64,000 nucleotides of DNA from Candidatus Sulfotelmatobacter sp. (GCA_025462865.1 JAOAPI010000171.1:1-64000); one strand, 5' to 3'; shown: positions 8,103 to 16,956, numbered from the stretch's first letter. Notes: generated by a model from the sequence alone, not told the origin. Translations and numbers: made by a program.

Positions 8103-9872
8103 TTACCGCTGCTTAAATGGCCGCGCCGGCGGCGGCGCTGACCGTTCACGAATTACCGGACCTGCATGGGGCGGAAATTCCCGGTCCCGCATCGGACCAA
8201 TCGGTCTTCCCATTCGCAGATTGTCGATTTGAGGTGGCTCCAGTGGCCTGCCTGGATGTTCGACCATTGCGCCCCGCCTTTGTGCAAAGGGCACGACAGG
8301 TGGGGGTGGGACACTTCGAGTCATCAATCGCGAAGGAGGTGTCGGTCGAGCTGCGGGCATACCTCCAGTTCGGGCACTCGGAGCAGGAGTGCGTTGCCCC
8401 CCGGCGGAAGTTGATCTCCCCGGCGCAGCAAGCGGCTGGCTCCGCACCGGCGGGGGCGACACTGGCCGCCCGGGCGCCGCTGCCCGAGGTGTCGGGTTCG
8501 CCGGAGGATGCGGCACAACCTGTGCCTTGGCCAATTGTTCCGCGGGAATACGGACCGCCTGACTTGCCACCGGCTGCCCATTGCTAAGAACACTCTTCGG
8601 TACCGCCGTCGTTGCGATTGTCCGATATGCGTAATGGACATTATTGATATTCGTAATATTTGTGATGTTCGTGATGTTGGTCACGTTGCGGATGTTGGTG
8701 ATATTCACCACCCGAAGATAGTCGCCGCCATAGTGATACCAGGGAAAGAATGGCTCTCCCGGACCCAGCGGGAACCAACCCACTAGTCCCACGCCAATTC
8801 CGATTGAAAATCCCGGGCCTCCGAGAAATGCGACCAAGCCAGGAGCATAGACTGGCAGCGGAACGATAGGTCCGGGTAACCACCCCCAGGCGATTCCAAC
8901 GCGCACCCAGCGGCCATAGTGGAACGGACAAAAGCCCCACGGCTCATCTTCTACCCACGTCCAACCCCAGGGATCAATCCAGACCCAGCGCCCGAAGCGA
9001 TAAGGTATCCAACCCACTGCTACGGGCGGATACCAAATGGGTCCGAACTCGACATTGACCTCCCAACGACCATACTCATCTAAATCGTCGTAACCAGGCG
9101 TCGCCGGACTTACATATTCCGCGGACCTTGACGAAGCCATGCGCCGGTCGCGCTCTTCACTCCACCGGTCGAAATCGTCGGAAGCAGGCATAGGGACAGA
9201 TTCCACTTCAACTGGATCATGCCCTTTCAACTTCACCGCCTGCCCTGATTCCACAGTTTGGGAACCTTCTCCCAGGCTCACCTCAGCCCTTCCGCTGTTG
9301 ACGGTCACGAGCGTGCGATCACCGTTCGGATCAACATCGACACGGTAGTTGCCGGGCCTCAGAAGACTAAGAGCTCCATTCGGCGTATCGACTTCGACGG
9401 TATTATCGGACGGCATTTGATAAATACTGATCCGCACAGCGCCCTGCTCAACCCCAAGCTGCATTGTTTGATCGTTCAGATTTGTTACCGTCAGGTCCGT
9501 GTTATTCCACATGTGTACGGAGTATGGACCAACTTCCAGTTCTGCCCTCGAGTCCCTGTCGGTGTACATCCGGTCACCGGTCGTCACGGTGAAATTGCGT
9601 GCGGCTTGGGTCCATTGATCCAGGCCGGCGCGCAAGAAAGAAACGTTGCCTCTCAAATAACTGATCCTCGCCGCTCGGGCGGGAGGATTGTCGGCGGATT
9701 GATTGTCGGGGGTCTCGTCTTGCGCGGCGGCGGTTCCAGAACTCGCAAATGCGGTGTCAGACGGCGTCTGGGACTGGAGGCGGGCGGTCAGAAGACAAGA
9801 CAAACAAAGGAAGCCGAGGCATCCACGGTTCCAGACTCTCGACACTGATGTGCGCAGCGGGTCAGGGGTCAC
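8103..9872 (-). CDS. Exported FecR-domain protein with DUF6600 repeats
   Basis: 589 residues with a GTG start at 9872, seven bases after GGAGG. A signal peptide (hydrophobic CLGFLCLSCLL) is followed by a FecR-type beta domain at about 65-215 (ISYLRGNVSFLR, NGALSLLRPGNYRV, VNSGRAEVSL). Residues 255-350 carry the aromatic DUF6600 repeats (GRWEVNVEFGPIWYPP, GRWVWIDPWGWTWVEDEPWGF, HYGRWV). Next is an Asn-Ile-Thr repeat tract near 390-415 and a long Pro/Ala/Arg-rich tail. The layout points to a periplasmic or surface-exposed scaffold typical of Acidobacteriota. There is no adjacent FecI/FecA, so iron signalling is unlikely. Confidence 0.85.
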   Translation of the reverse strand: MTPDPLRTSVSRVWNRGCLGFLCLSCLLTARLQSQTPSDTAFASSGTAAAQDETPDNQSADNPPARAARISYLRGNVSFLRAGLDQWTQAARNFTVTTGDRMYTDRDSRAELEVGPYSVHMWNNTDLTVTNLNDQTMQLGVEQGAVRISIYQMPSDNTVEVDTPNGALSLLRPGNYRVDVDPNGDRTLVTVNSGRAEVSLGEGSQTVESGQAVKLKGHDPVEVESVPMPASDDFDRWSEERDRRMASSRSAEYVSPATPGYDDLDEYGRWEVNVEFGPIWYPPVAVGWIPYRFGRWVWIDPWGWTWVEDEPWGFCPFHYGRWVRVGIAWGWLPGPIVPLPVYAPGLVAFLGGPGFSIGIGVGLVGWFPLGPGEPFFPWYHYGGDYLRVVNITNIRNVTNITNITNITNINNVHYAYRTIATTAVPKSVLSNGQPVASQAVRIPAEQLAKAQVVPHPPANPTPRAAAPGRPVSPPPVRSQPLAAPGRSTSAGGQRTPAPSARTGGMPAARPTPPSRLMTRSVPPPPVVPFAQRRGAMVEHPGRPLEPPQIDNLRMGRPIGPMRDREFPPHAGPVIRERSAPPPARPFKQR

Positions 9873-10045
9873 TTGAAACCTCCTTACCTCCAGAGGCTAA
9901 CGACCGTGGCTGGTCAAGAGCAATCGGGCGTGAGAATGAAGAAGGATTCCGAAATCAGGCGGAGAGGAGGGTTAAGCGCGGGTTACAGATTCTTGTACAA
10001 CTTTAGCGCTACGAAAAAATTTTGCGGCCTTGCTTGCGCTGATCA

Positions 10046-10927
10046 CTAGAGCTGTCGTTCGAGGATTTTCCGGGCACTTTGTAATTCCTTACTTCTATCG
10101 GGATCCAGCTTCGGATACCTTAGATTTAATCCTTCGAGTGTTTCTACAATTGCCGAGGCGACGACAAGCCGAGAGAACCATTTGTGGTCGGCCGGAACTG
10201 CATACCACGGAGCGAAGGGAGTGGCTGTGTTACGAATCATGTCCTCATACGCTTCCATGTATTCGTTCCAGTATTCGCGTTCATGGATGTCAGCTGCCGA
10301 AAACTTCCAATGCTTTCGCGGCTCTTCAAGTCGAGCAATAAAGCGCTTTGCCTGCTCTTCTTTGGAAAGATTCAGGAAAAACTTGCGGATAACGACGCCA
10401 TTGCGGCTGAGGTAACGTTCGAACGCGCATATGTCTTCGAAGCGTTCTTCCCAGATTTTCTTGTTGATCAAAGATTGAGGAATATTCTCGCTTTTCAACA
10501 ACTCGGGATGGACCCGCACCACCAGCACTTCCTCGTAGTAGGAACGATTAAAAATTCCAATCCGCCTGCGTTCCGGTAAGCGCCGCGTCGTTCGCCAAAA
10601 ATAATCATGGTTTCGCTCTTCTCCTGAAGGTTGCTTGAAGGAATAGACCTGGCAGCCTTGCGGATTAACTCCCGACATTACATGCTTAATAACGCTATCC
10701 TTCCCCGAAGCGTCTATGCCCTGAAAAAGAAGTAGAACCGCCCAATACTCTTGGGCGTAGAGGCGATCTTGTAAGGCGATCAGGCGGGAGACACCTTCCT
10801 GCAAGACTTCGCTAGCCTGCTCCTTGGACTGAAACTCTCCCGTTTCGTCAGGATCGAAGTCCTTCAGGCGGAAATGCCGGCCACCATCGACTCGATAAGG
10901 CTTCGCCAGTTTGCCCAACATCTTCAT
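10046..10927 (-). CDS. ppk2: Polyphosphate kinase 2 family protein
   Basis: 293 residues, the size of a single-domain PPK2. Walker A is FQGIDASGKDS near residue 68, the Walker B region is GIFNRSYYEEVL near 125, and the lid has the basic RRLPERRRIG stretch. It uses polyphosphate to phosphorylate nucleotides (AMP, ADP or GDP; the class III subgroup accepts both mono- and diphosphates). The subgroup cannot be fixed by eye. It lies 19 bases downstream of the yfdX-like gene on the same strand, so they are probably co-transcribed. Polyphosphate is itself a stress factor, which fits the neighbourhood. Confidence 0.92.
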   Translation of the reverse strand: MKMLGKLAKPYRVDGGRHFRLKDFDPDETGEFQSKEQASEVLQEGVSRLIALQDRLYAQEYWAVLLLFQGIDASGKDSVIKHVMSGVNPQGCQVYSFKQPSGEERNHDYFWRTTRRLPERRRIGIFNRSYYEEVLVVRVHPELLKSENIPQSLINKKIWEERFEDICAFERYLSRNGVVIRKFFLNLSKEEQAKRFIARLEEPRKHWKFSAADIHEREYWNEYMEAYEDMIRNTATPFAPWYAVPADHKWFSRLVVASAIVETLEGLNLRYPKLDPDRSKELQSARKILERQL

Positions 10928-10946
10928 TGCTGGTCAGGCTGCCGTT

Positions 10947-11930
10947 TCAACGCCGTTCCAGTTGCGATTGCCGCTTCACGAAAGCTGAAAATCTGTCTTC
11001 GAGCTTGGCGAACACTGATGTTGCATCTCCATTGCCCTTTAACTGTTTTTCCAGGTTTGAAATATCGGAGTTCAATGCTGTGTATTCCGGATCGCGACCG
11101 GTGTATCCAAGGTCTTTCGAGCGCTGCAGTTGCTTCTTGGCCGTTTCCAGAAGAGCCTGTGCAGTAGTCTTATTTTGCTGGCTCTGTTGCCGAGCTTGAT
11201 CGATTGCCGCTCGCGCGAGCACCAGGGGCAACGGAGTGACACGATCAATAACAGCCAGCGTGTTAAGGGCTGTGAGCAAGACGGTATTCGCATCCTGGAC
11301 TTTTTGCTGGTCGAGCAACCGCGCTGCCTCAGTCAGAGCCACAGGATAACTTATAAGCGGCAGGCTGTAAGTACGAACGCGGATTTCGCTCGTCAAGCCA
11401 TAGAGCAAAACTCGAGCTGCCGGATAATCTTTCGCGTCGACTGCCTTGGATGCATCCTTAGCGAGTTGCTGAATGGCATTGCTCTCCTGCGGTGCCGCAT
11501 CGATAACCTCCACCTGCAGGCTAACGGGAATTAGAGCCGTGGCGGAATTGCGTGCCACCAGAACCTCAATCTTGCCAGTGGCGCGTTCGATGGCCGCACG
11601 CGCTTCGCCAAGTTTGTTCGCAGCAATCGCGCTGACAGCTTTATTTGTTTCCTCGACAGCCGCGATGGCATCTTTGTCCAGATTCTTTTCCGCCTCTTGG
11701 CGTGCATCCTGCCGTTGTTTCTCAATCTCGGGCCGCGCCTGCTGTTCAGCGTCCTTCCGTTGCTTATCCAGGTCAGACTGAGCTTGCGATTGAGTTGTGC
11801 CCTGAGCCGGTGCCGTAGGAGACGAAGAAGTCGGGGACGCTCTGTTGGAAGAGCAGGAAGTTAAACTCAGAAATGAGATCAATGAAACACTCACTACTAG
11901 AAGAGCCAACGCAGACATTTTGTCGTTCAT
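10947..11930 (-). CDS. YfdX family lipoprotein
   Basis: 327 residues. The N-terminus is a lipoprotein signal (hydrophobic run then LTS-C near residue 26). A Gln/Glu/Lys-rich coiled-coil segment at 50-90 leads into a YfdX domain, recognised by AIAAVEETNKAVSAIAANKLGEA and the following AIERATGKIEVLVARN. In E. coli, yfdX is switched on by EvgA together with acid-resistance genes; the biochemical role is unsettled. Compared with E. coli YfdX (about 210 residues), this copy has an extra N-terminal coiled coil and a C-terminal helical tail. A likely envelope stress protein. Confidence 0.85.
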   Translation of the reverse strand: MNDKMSALALLVVSVSLISFLSLTSCSSNRASPTSSSPTAPAQGTTQSQAQSDLDKQRKDAEQQARPEIEKQRQDARQEAEKNLDKDAIAAVEETNKAVSAIAANKLGEARAAIERATGKIEVLVARNSATALIPVSLQVEVIDAAPQESNAIQQLAKDASKAVDAKDYPAARVLLYGLTSEIRVRTYSLPLISYPVALTEAARLLDQQKVQDANTVLLTALNTLAVIDRVTPLPLVLARAAIDQARQQSQQNKTTAQALLETAKKQLQRSKDLGYTGRDPEYTALNSDISNLEKQLKGNGDATSVFAKLEDRFSAFVKRQSQLERR

Positions 11931-12126
11931 AAATTCGATCCTTTCGACTGTTCTTGCCTCGTCTTCGCCTGACTATGCAGCCTACGGGTCGATCCTAGCG
12001 ATTCGGCAGCGGCTATAACAATTCGTTAAGAGAGTGAGTTGGCAGTCGGCAAGGTCAGCTAGAAACTCGTCCATCGTGCGGCAGAAATCGATCTACAACT
12101 AAAGAAGGAGGTAGGGTTAGGGTGCG

Positions 12127-12162
12127 AAGGCCGGCCCGGCTTGCGGGGCGTCGGCCGGCCTT
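12127..12162 (-). terminator. 10-bp GC-rich hairpin, possible terminator
   Basis: AAGGCCGGCC (12127-12136) pairs perfectly with 12153-12162 around a 16-base loop. It lies just downstream of the leftward gene ending at 12199. No U-tract follows on either strand, so it may instead be an RNA-stabilising hairpin. Confidence 0.4.
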
Positions 12163-12198
12163 TGCGGGTGCAGGCAACAGCATTGTCAACCACATCTC

Positions 12199-12762
12199 TT
12201 ATCTGCTGGCGATCTCAAGCCTATGCTCCAGCTTGTCGAGTCGTGCTCGAGTATCCCCGTAGCGCACGAATGACGAGATCAAATCTGACAGTTGGTGTGC
12301 GGTCTCAGCGTTCTCCTTGAGATATTCAGCGTAGGAGCCTGAGGTCGGTCGAGTTTTGTTTTGGTTCAGGTGATTGATGGCGGCCGTGGTATTGGCGGCC
12401 AGGTCTTTCATCAGCGGCATCGCACGATCAATTGCTTGCTTCTGCCAATCAGAGGCCGAATCGCGTGCTGCATTGAGCTTCTCCATTGTGCGACCCAAAT
12501 CGTTTACGTGCTCTTTGACGGTTTCTAGCATCATTGCGTGACTTTGCCAACTGGCATCGGTCCGTGTCATCGATTCCATATCATCCGCATCTTTGCTTAG
12601 GGCAGCTGCTTTCTCTCTAGCGTCTGCGAGAAGACGAGTGACTTCGGCATTTTCCTCCCCACGCGAGGCCGCTGGCGTCGAAAGCGCCGGAAACAGAATC
12701 AACATGAATGTCGCCAGAACTCCTGCTACCAACCGAAGCGCTTCTTTAGGCATAATCTGCAT
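12199..12762 (-). CDS. Exported coiled-coil protein of unknown function
   Basis: 187 residues with an AGGAG ribosome site before the ATG at 12762. A signal peptide (hydrophobic LVAGVLATFMLILFPAL, cleavage near PAAS) precedes an all-helical mature protein with several heptad-like stretches (EVTRLLADAREKAAAL, HVNDLGRTMEKLNAAR, ARLDKLEHRLEI). No known domain is recognised. It sits between the YfdX and BON genes, which suggests a periplasmic role in envelope stress, but this is only context. Confidence 0.75.
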   Translation of the reverse strand: MQIMPKEALRLVAGVLATFMLILFPALSTPAASRGEENAEVTRLLADAREKAAALSKDADDMESMTRTDASWQSHAMMLETVKEHVNDLGRTMEKLNAARDSASDWQKQAIDRAMPLMKDLAANTTAAINHLNQNKTRPTSGSYAEYLKENAETAHQLSDLISSFVRYGDTRARLDKLEHRLEIASR

Positions 12763-13024
12763 ACGTCTCTCCTTTTATTTTAATGTGCTCGCCTGACCTT
12801 CTCCATCAGGAAGCCTCTCCCACACGTCCTCAGGCTTCCGATGCTAGCAACCGCCTGCAATGCAAAACAATTCCTCAGGAGAATGAACTTGGTGTTCGGA
12901 AAGTGAACTAGGACCATATCTGCTGCGGGTAAGGGAGATTTGTAGAACCTTGGGCGTAGGAGACTTCACAACGTGGGAACGAAATCCTGCGGCCGAGCAC
13001 GTAACAGCCCGACCGCAGCGTGGT

Positions 13025-13690
13025 TTAGACCTCGACTACAATTCGGTTTTCCACGGAAGTGATTCCAGGCGCCGACCACGCAACTCGTTCGGCCTCTTCT
13101 TTTTCTGCCCAGGCACGAACCGTGCCTTTTAGAATCGCCTTGGAGCCCTGCACGTCAACGGTGATTCGATTGGCGTCGACTTCGGCATTGCGCACCAGCG
13201 CGTCCTCAATTCTCTTCTTGAGTTCCCCCGGAGTGGCGCGGGGCTTGACTGTAATCAAGTTGCTTACTCCGATGACTCCGGACAGCCGGCGGACAGCTCG
13301 TTCGGCATCCTGCTTCTGAAATTGCCACTCTACCTCGCCTTTGAGAGTGACCCAGCCCTTGGAGACAGTTACCTGAACCTTGTCAGAGGGAACGAATGCG
13401 TCCCATTCGAGGGCCCGAATCGCGGCCTCTGCGATATCGGCGTCGTTGCGCTCTGACGCCAGCTTAACCTCAAGGTCATTGGCCACTGCTTTAACACCCC
13501 TGACCTTGAGAGCAGTATCTTCCGCACTCCACTTTTTCAAGAATGAATCTACCCATCCTGTCAAAGTGACGATGCCGTCTTTTACGATGACGCCGATTTC
13601 ATTGGGTTGAAGTTTGGCATCCCACTTCAACTCAGCCATCACGTTCTCCCGAATCTGTTCGTCTGTTCGAATCAATGTTGCGGTTGCCAT
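13025..13690 (-). CDS. Triple BON-domain protein (OsmY-like)
   Basis: 221 residues made of three BON domains at about 10-70, 78-145 and 150-221. Each has the NEIGVIVKDGIVTLTGWV-type glycine-rich turn (GIVTLTG, GWVTLKG, SKAILKG) and ends with a GV-x-V-x-N strand (GVKAVANDLEV, GVIGVSNLITV, GITSVENRIVV). There is no signal peptide, unlike E. coli OsmY, so it may be cytoplasmic or exported by another route. BON domains bind phospholipid surfaces. It fits the stress block. Confidence 0.9.
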   Translation of the reverse strand: MATATLIRTDEQIRENVMAELKWDAKLQPNEIGVIVKDGIVTLTGWVDSFLKKWSAEDTALKVRGVKAVANDLEVKLASERNDADIAEAAIRALEWDAFVPSDKVQVTVSKGWVTLKGEVEWQFQKQDAERAVRRLSGVIGVSNLITVKPRATPGELKKRIEDALVRNAEVDANRITVDVQGSKAILKGTVRAWAEKEEAERVAWSAPGITSVENRIVVEV

Positions 13691-13974
13691 AATTGTTTCT
13701 CCTATTCGTGCATCTTGCGCCCCGTGTCTGGGGCTTTCCTGGTTGAGCTCATAAATTGCGGTGTGCTGAACATCCTGTGGTGAACAATCCCATAGATCGC
13801 TCGGATCAAATGGTGAGAGCAGGCAAGTTCTTAGTTTGAAATGCTAATAAGTGCAGAAGAGAGAAACAATTCGCCGTCGGTGTGAACCGGCATTCCGAAA
13901 GGACGGGTAGGATCGCATCCGTCGCGTGCCAGAGTTCTTTTTACGACTTTCGAGGTAACAGCTATCCCCGTCCT

Positions 13975-14484
13975 TCACTTGCCGCTTAGGGCGAGAGTTG
14001 ATCCCATTTCGATTTGCTGCAGGGCATGAATTCGCGCTGCGATCACGTTCCGACGCGCACATCCCAAAAGAACCGAACAATCATGATCGGAATAATGTTC
14101 AAGAATCGACATGACATAGACAAATCGCTCGAAAGGTTCGAGTTCAAGAATGGCCGAAGTGTCTGCCTGCTCGACCGCCGGCGTTTTGCTACCACTGTTG
14201 AAACCCGAAGCGTCATCTTCTTCCGTAGGACGAGGATTGATCATTCGCACGGCCTTCTGAATGATTGCGCGGCGGGCCCACGAGCGCGCCCACTCCTTGA
14301 AGACGGGATTCCCCTTCACCGAATCCTCGAGTCCGGAGACAACGCACTGCTGGGCCTTCTCGTGATCCGCCGTCAGCAGGTATGAAAGCCGGTATAGGCT
14401 GTCCGTATCTTCGTAGAAAATTTGGTGGAAATCACCGCTGCTCGCATATGGCGTAGGACTCTCGTGCTGCCTTGTTTCCAGCAT
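13975..14484 (-). CDS. Sigma-factor-like protein (degenerate ECF/region 4)
   Basis: 169 residues from the ATG at 14484, which has GGAGGTGAA just upstream and starts two bases after the STAS gene stops. A longer open frame upstream is only the antisense-frame shadow of that STAS gene. Residues 20-75 resemble sigma region 2 (DTDSLYRLSYLLTADHEKAQQCV). Residues 120-165 resemble region 4 (ELEPFERFVYVMSILEHYSDHDCSVLLGCARRNVIAARIHAL). The core-binding and -10-binding residues are poorly conserved, so it may be an adaptor or anti-sigma-like protein rather than a working sigma factor. Co-transcribed with the STAS gene. Confidence 0.7.
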   Translation of the reverse strand: MLETRQHESPTPYASSGDFHQIFYEDTDSLYRLSYLLTADHEKAQQCVVSGLEDSVKGNPVFKEWARSWARRAIIQKAVRMINPRPTEEDDASGFNSGSKTPAVEQADTSAILELEPFERFVYVMSILEHYSDHDCSVLLGCARRNVIAARIHALQQIEMGSTLALSGK

Positions 14485-14486
14485 AT

Positions 14487-14783
14487 TCACCTCCGCAGCG
14501 ATTCCTGCTGCTTCTTGCGCGCAAGTTCCTTCAACACGTGCTTGATGAGCACTCCCGCGCATGAGAACTTTGCTCCCTGCTTCATCAGATCGAAAATCGC
14601 CTCTTCTCCCTCGCTGCTGATGACGGTTAGGTTGCAAAGGTCCACGACCAATTTGCGTCCGTCGAGGTCGCAACTTGCATTTCCCCAGGTCTTGGCGAGC
14701 TCGGCGACCCAGGCTCCAACCAAGGTTCCCTCCACAATCAACGTGCGCTGCGATGGCGTATCGGCGATAGAAATCTTGAACAT
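14487..14783 (-). CDS. STAS-domain protein (anti-sigma antagonist-like)
   Basis: 98 residues covering one STAS fold: a first strand ISIADTPSQRTLIVEG, an amphipathic helix WVAELAKTWG, the core strand RKLVVDLCNLTVISSEGEEAIFDLM and a last strand and helix. The core loop ISSEG corresponds to the D-S-x-G phosphorylation loop of SpoIIAA; two serines are present there. STAS proteins of this type bind anti-sigma factors or sense ligands. It is the first gene of a two-gene operon behind a near-consensus sigma54 promoter. Confidence 0.75.
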   Translation of the reverse strand: MFKISIADTPSQRTLIVEGTLVGAWVAELAKTWGNASCDLDGRKLVVDLCNLTVISSEGEEAIFDLMKQGAKFSCAGVLIKHVLKELARKKQQESLRR

Positions 14784-14810
14784 ATCTCTCTCGTAACGAG
14801 ACTGAATATC

Positions 14811-14825
14811 GCAATACGCGTGCCA
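14811..14825 (-). promoter_or_regulatory. Sigma54 promoter of the STAS/sigma-like operon
   Basis: Read on the minus strand: TGGCACGCGTATTGC. This matches the -24/-12 consensus TGGCAC-N5-TTGC at every fixed base. The GG and GC elements are ten bases apart as required. The STAS start codon lies 28 bases downstream with a GAGAGAG ribosome site. Confidence 0.8.
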
Positions 14826-14906
14826 AAGTCACATGGCTTGGCCATACCAGCAAACTGTTGAATCCATTGGCAACGCGCGGGCAAACCGAGGAAGTGTGTC
14901 GGAGAG

Positions 14907-14934
14907 TGTCGAAATCAGATTCGACAATTGTCGA
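14907..14934. promoter_or_regulatory. Overlapping TGTCGA/TCGACA palindromes, probable activator site
   Basis: TGTCGAA-N6-TTCGACA (14907-14926) overlaps the perfect palindrome TCGACAATTGTCGA (14921-14934). They lie about 90-110 bases upstream of the sigma54 promoter, the usual distance for an enhancer bound by a sigma54 activator. The same TGTCGA/TCGACA arms recur before the other sigma54 promoter at 16942. Confidence 0.65.
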
Positions 14935-15012
14935 TTGGAGGGCAGCCAAAGCTGCCGCAGGAAAGCCTAAACAAAGCCGGAAAGCGGTTGAAGTTGCGGT
15001 TCGAAACCGAGG

Positions 15013-16584
15013 CTACGATACCCGTCGCGGATCGATGCCCAGTTTCTTCATGCGGGAAATTAACGTCGTACGCTTGATATCCATGCGTGTTGCGGCGCCG
15101 TCGGGGCCGGCTACTCGGCCGTTTGTGAGTTTCAGGATGCGGACGATCTCATCGCGTTCGTTGGATTCGCGCGTGCCCGTCACTACAGCGCTCCTGCCAT
15201 TGCTGCCCAATTCAGCGATGGGAGCCTGCAGCGCCGTTCCATGAGTGAGGATCACCGAACGCTCGATGAAATTCTCCAACTCGCGAATATTTCCCGGCCA
15301 ATGCCAACTCGAGAGCTTCCTCATGGCCGGAACGGGGATGGTTTCAATCCGCTTCTGCATGCGGCGGCCGTACTTCTGCGTGAAGTGACGTACGAGCAGA
15401 GGTATATCCTCGGGGCGTTCGCGCAAAGGCGGAATTCTGATCGGAAACACGTTCAGACGATAGTACAAGTCGGTGCGGAATTCGCGATTCTCCATCATTT
15501 TTTCCAGATCACGATTCGTAGCCGCTATCAGTCGCACGTCAACCTTCTTGGTTCGGTTGCTGCCGAGCCTTTCAAACTCACGCTCTTGCAAAGCCCGGAG
15601 CAACTTGGGTTGGATCTCGAGCGGAATATCTCCGATCTCATCCAGAAACAGCGAGCCGTTGTCAGCCAGTTCGAGCCGCCCGACTTTTTGTGAAATCGCG
15701 CCAGTGAATGCACCTCGTTCATGTCCAAAAAGTTCACTTTCGAGCAGACCGGTTGGGATCGCGGCGCAGTTGAGCTTCACGAATGTCCGCTCTTTACGGC
15801 CGCTGCGTTCATGGATCGCGCGTGCGATCAATTCTTTTCCCGTGCCCGTTTCGCCCAGGAGCAATACAGTTGAGTCGCTGGGAGCCACCGTCTCCACGAG
15901 ATTCAAGACAACGCGCAGAGCCGAACTCTGTCCCACAATTCCTTCGAAGTCTATTTCGCCACGGATTTCATCTTCCAAATACAGTTTTTCCTGTGCGAGT
16001 TTGTCTTTCAATTGGGCGATCTCGCGATACGCCAGGGCGTTCTCCATGCCGATTGCGACTTGCCCCGCAGCGCGCTCCAGGAAATGAATGTCTTCCGCGC
16101 TGAATGAATTTTCAATTCGGCTGCCGAGGGTCAGCACGCCCAGCGTTCGCCCTCGGCTAATCAAGGGTAGAGCGCACCCCGACTCGAGCGCTTCAGCACG
16201 AACCTCGGGACCAGCATGCTCACTAATGTCGCCAACAATCATTGGCTTGCCATTCTTGAATACGTTGCCTATCAGTGTTCCCTCGATCGGCTGCTGCAAA
16301 TCTTCGGTCACGAATCCCTTGCTTTCGGGGAAGTCCATGCCGAACTGGCGCAAATTGACCTTTTCTGCATCCGGCAGCCACACGCCAACAATGTCACATT
16401 GCATGACTTGCCGAATGCTCGCTGACACTGAGCGGAAGAGGTCGCGACACCCCAAGTTCGATACCAGCGTATTTGTGAGGTCGAGGAGGACCTTTAGTCT
16501 ATCGTTTTCGCGTTGCAGGTCGAATGGTGTGCTTGGCGACGCTTGGGGGGCAAATGATTGGTCCGCTATCGGCGAAGAGCTCAT
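15013..16584 (-). CDS. Sigma54-dependent activator with GAF domain (FhlA type)
   Basis: 523 residues from the ATG at 16584, preceded by AAAGGATAAGG; a TTG seven codons upstream is less likely. A GAF domain (about 35-190) is followed by a short coiled coil and a complete AAA+ core (about 215-440) with Walker A GETGTGKE, the sigma54-contact loop GAFTGA, Walker B SLFLDEIGDI and the arginine finger region FRTDLYYRLNVF. A Fis-type helix-turn-helix ends the protein. It binds an enhancer and opens sigma54 promoters by ATP hydrolysis; the GAF ligand is unknown. It lies between two sigma54-type promoters with matching palindromes and is their probable regulator. Confidence 0.93.
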   Translation of the reverse strand: MSSSPIADQSFAPQASPSTPFDLQRENDRLKVLLDLTNTLVSNLGCRDLFRSVSASIRQVMQCDIVGVWLPDAEKVNLRQFGMDFPESKGFVTEDLQQPIEGTLIGNVFKNGKPMIVGDISEHAGPEVRAEALESGCALPLISRGRTLGVLTLGSRIENSFSAEDIHFLERAAGQVAIGMENALAYREIAQLKDKLAQEKLYLEDEIRGEIDFEGIVGQSSALRVVLNLVETVAPSDSTVLLLGETGTGKELIARAIHERSGRKERTFVKLNCAAIPTGLLESELFGHERGAFTGAISQKVGRLELADNGSLFLDEIGDIPLEIQPKLLRALQEREFERLGSNRTKKVDVRLIAATNRDLEKMMENREFRTDLYYRLNVFPIRIPPLRERPEDIPLLVRHFTQKYGRRMQKRIETIPVPAMRKLSSWHWPGNIRELENFIERSVILTHGTALQAPIAELGSNGRSAVVTGTRESNERDEIVRILKLTNGRVAGPDGAATRMDIKRTTLISRMKKLGIDPRRVS

Positions 16585-16841
16585 CCTTATCCTTTCAGAG
16601 TTCAATGTCGCAATCTTGCAGCGGTGCTCGCATTAGCTGCGCTTCCCGGCGCGCGCATGCGTTTATCAGTTATCGATAACGTATTCCTAGATTTCGAGTG
16701 TCGCGACGATTACGCACAGCTCCATCCAGACCTCGCCGCGACGCAGCGGCGGATCCAATCTGCGTATATAACCCATCTGATGTGATGAAGCGGCAGAAAG
16801 ATTACAAAAATGTCGCAATCTTCGTCAGCTGTCGAATGGTG

Positions 16842-16858
16842 TGTCGACCCGCTCGACA
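16842..16858. promoter_or_regulatory. TGTCGA-N5-TCGACA palindrome, probable activator site
   Basis: TGTCGACCCGCTCGACA is a perfect 6-bp inverted repeat with a 5-base spacer, with a further TGTCGA half-site at 16830-16835. It lies about 90 bases upstream of the sigma54-type promoter at 16942 and shares its arms with the site at 14907-14934. Confidence 0.6.
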
Positions 16859-16941
16859 ATCCACCAGCGCAGTTTCCTTTTCTTCTTGGCTAACCTTCCC
16901 TCGCTCAAGGATTTGACGGCAGCTAAGAACCGACGCGACTT

Positions 16942-16956
16942 TGGCATCTCGCATGC
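16942..16956 (+). promoter_or_regulatory. Sigma54-type promoter of the beta-barrel gene
   Basis: TGGCATCTCGCATGC has the invariant GG and GC exactly ten bases apart and a good -24 box; the -12 box is ATGC instead of TTGC. It lies about 87 bases before the start codon at 17043. Confidence 0.6.

Noticed and set aside
8636-8715. Short periodic repeat at 8.6-8.7 kb as a CRISPR-like array
   Set aside because: The periodicity comes from Asn-Ile-Thr codons within the FecR/DUF6600 protein. There are no spacers.
9258-9848. 196-residue rightward frame opposite the FecR gene
   Set aside because: Antisense shadow. The leftward frame has signal peptide, domains and a strong ribosome site.
14485-14949. 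N-terminal extension of the sigma-like gene (frame open to 14949)
   Set aside because: It overlaps the STAS gene in another frame, reads as Arg-rich shadow sequence, and a strong GGAGGTGAA ribosome site sits directly before the ATG at 14484.
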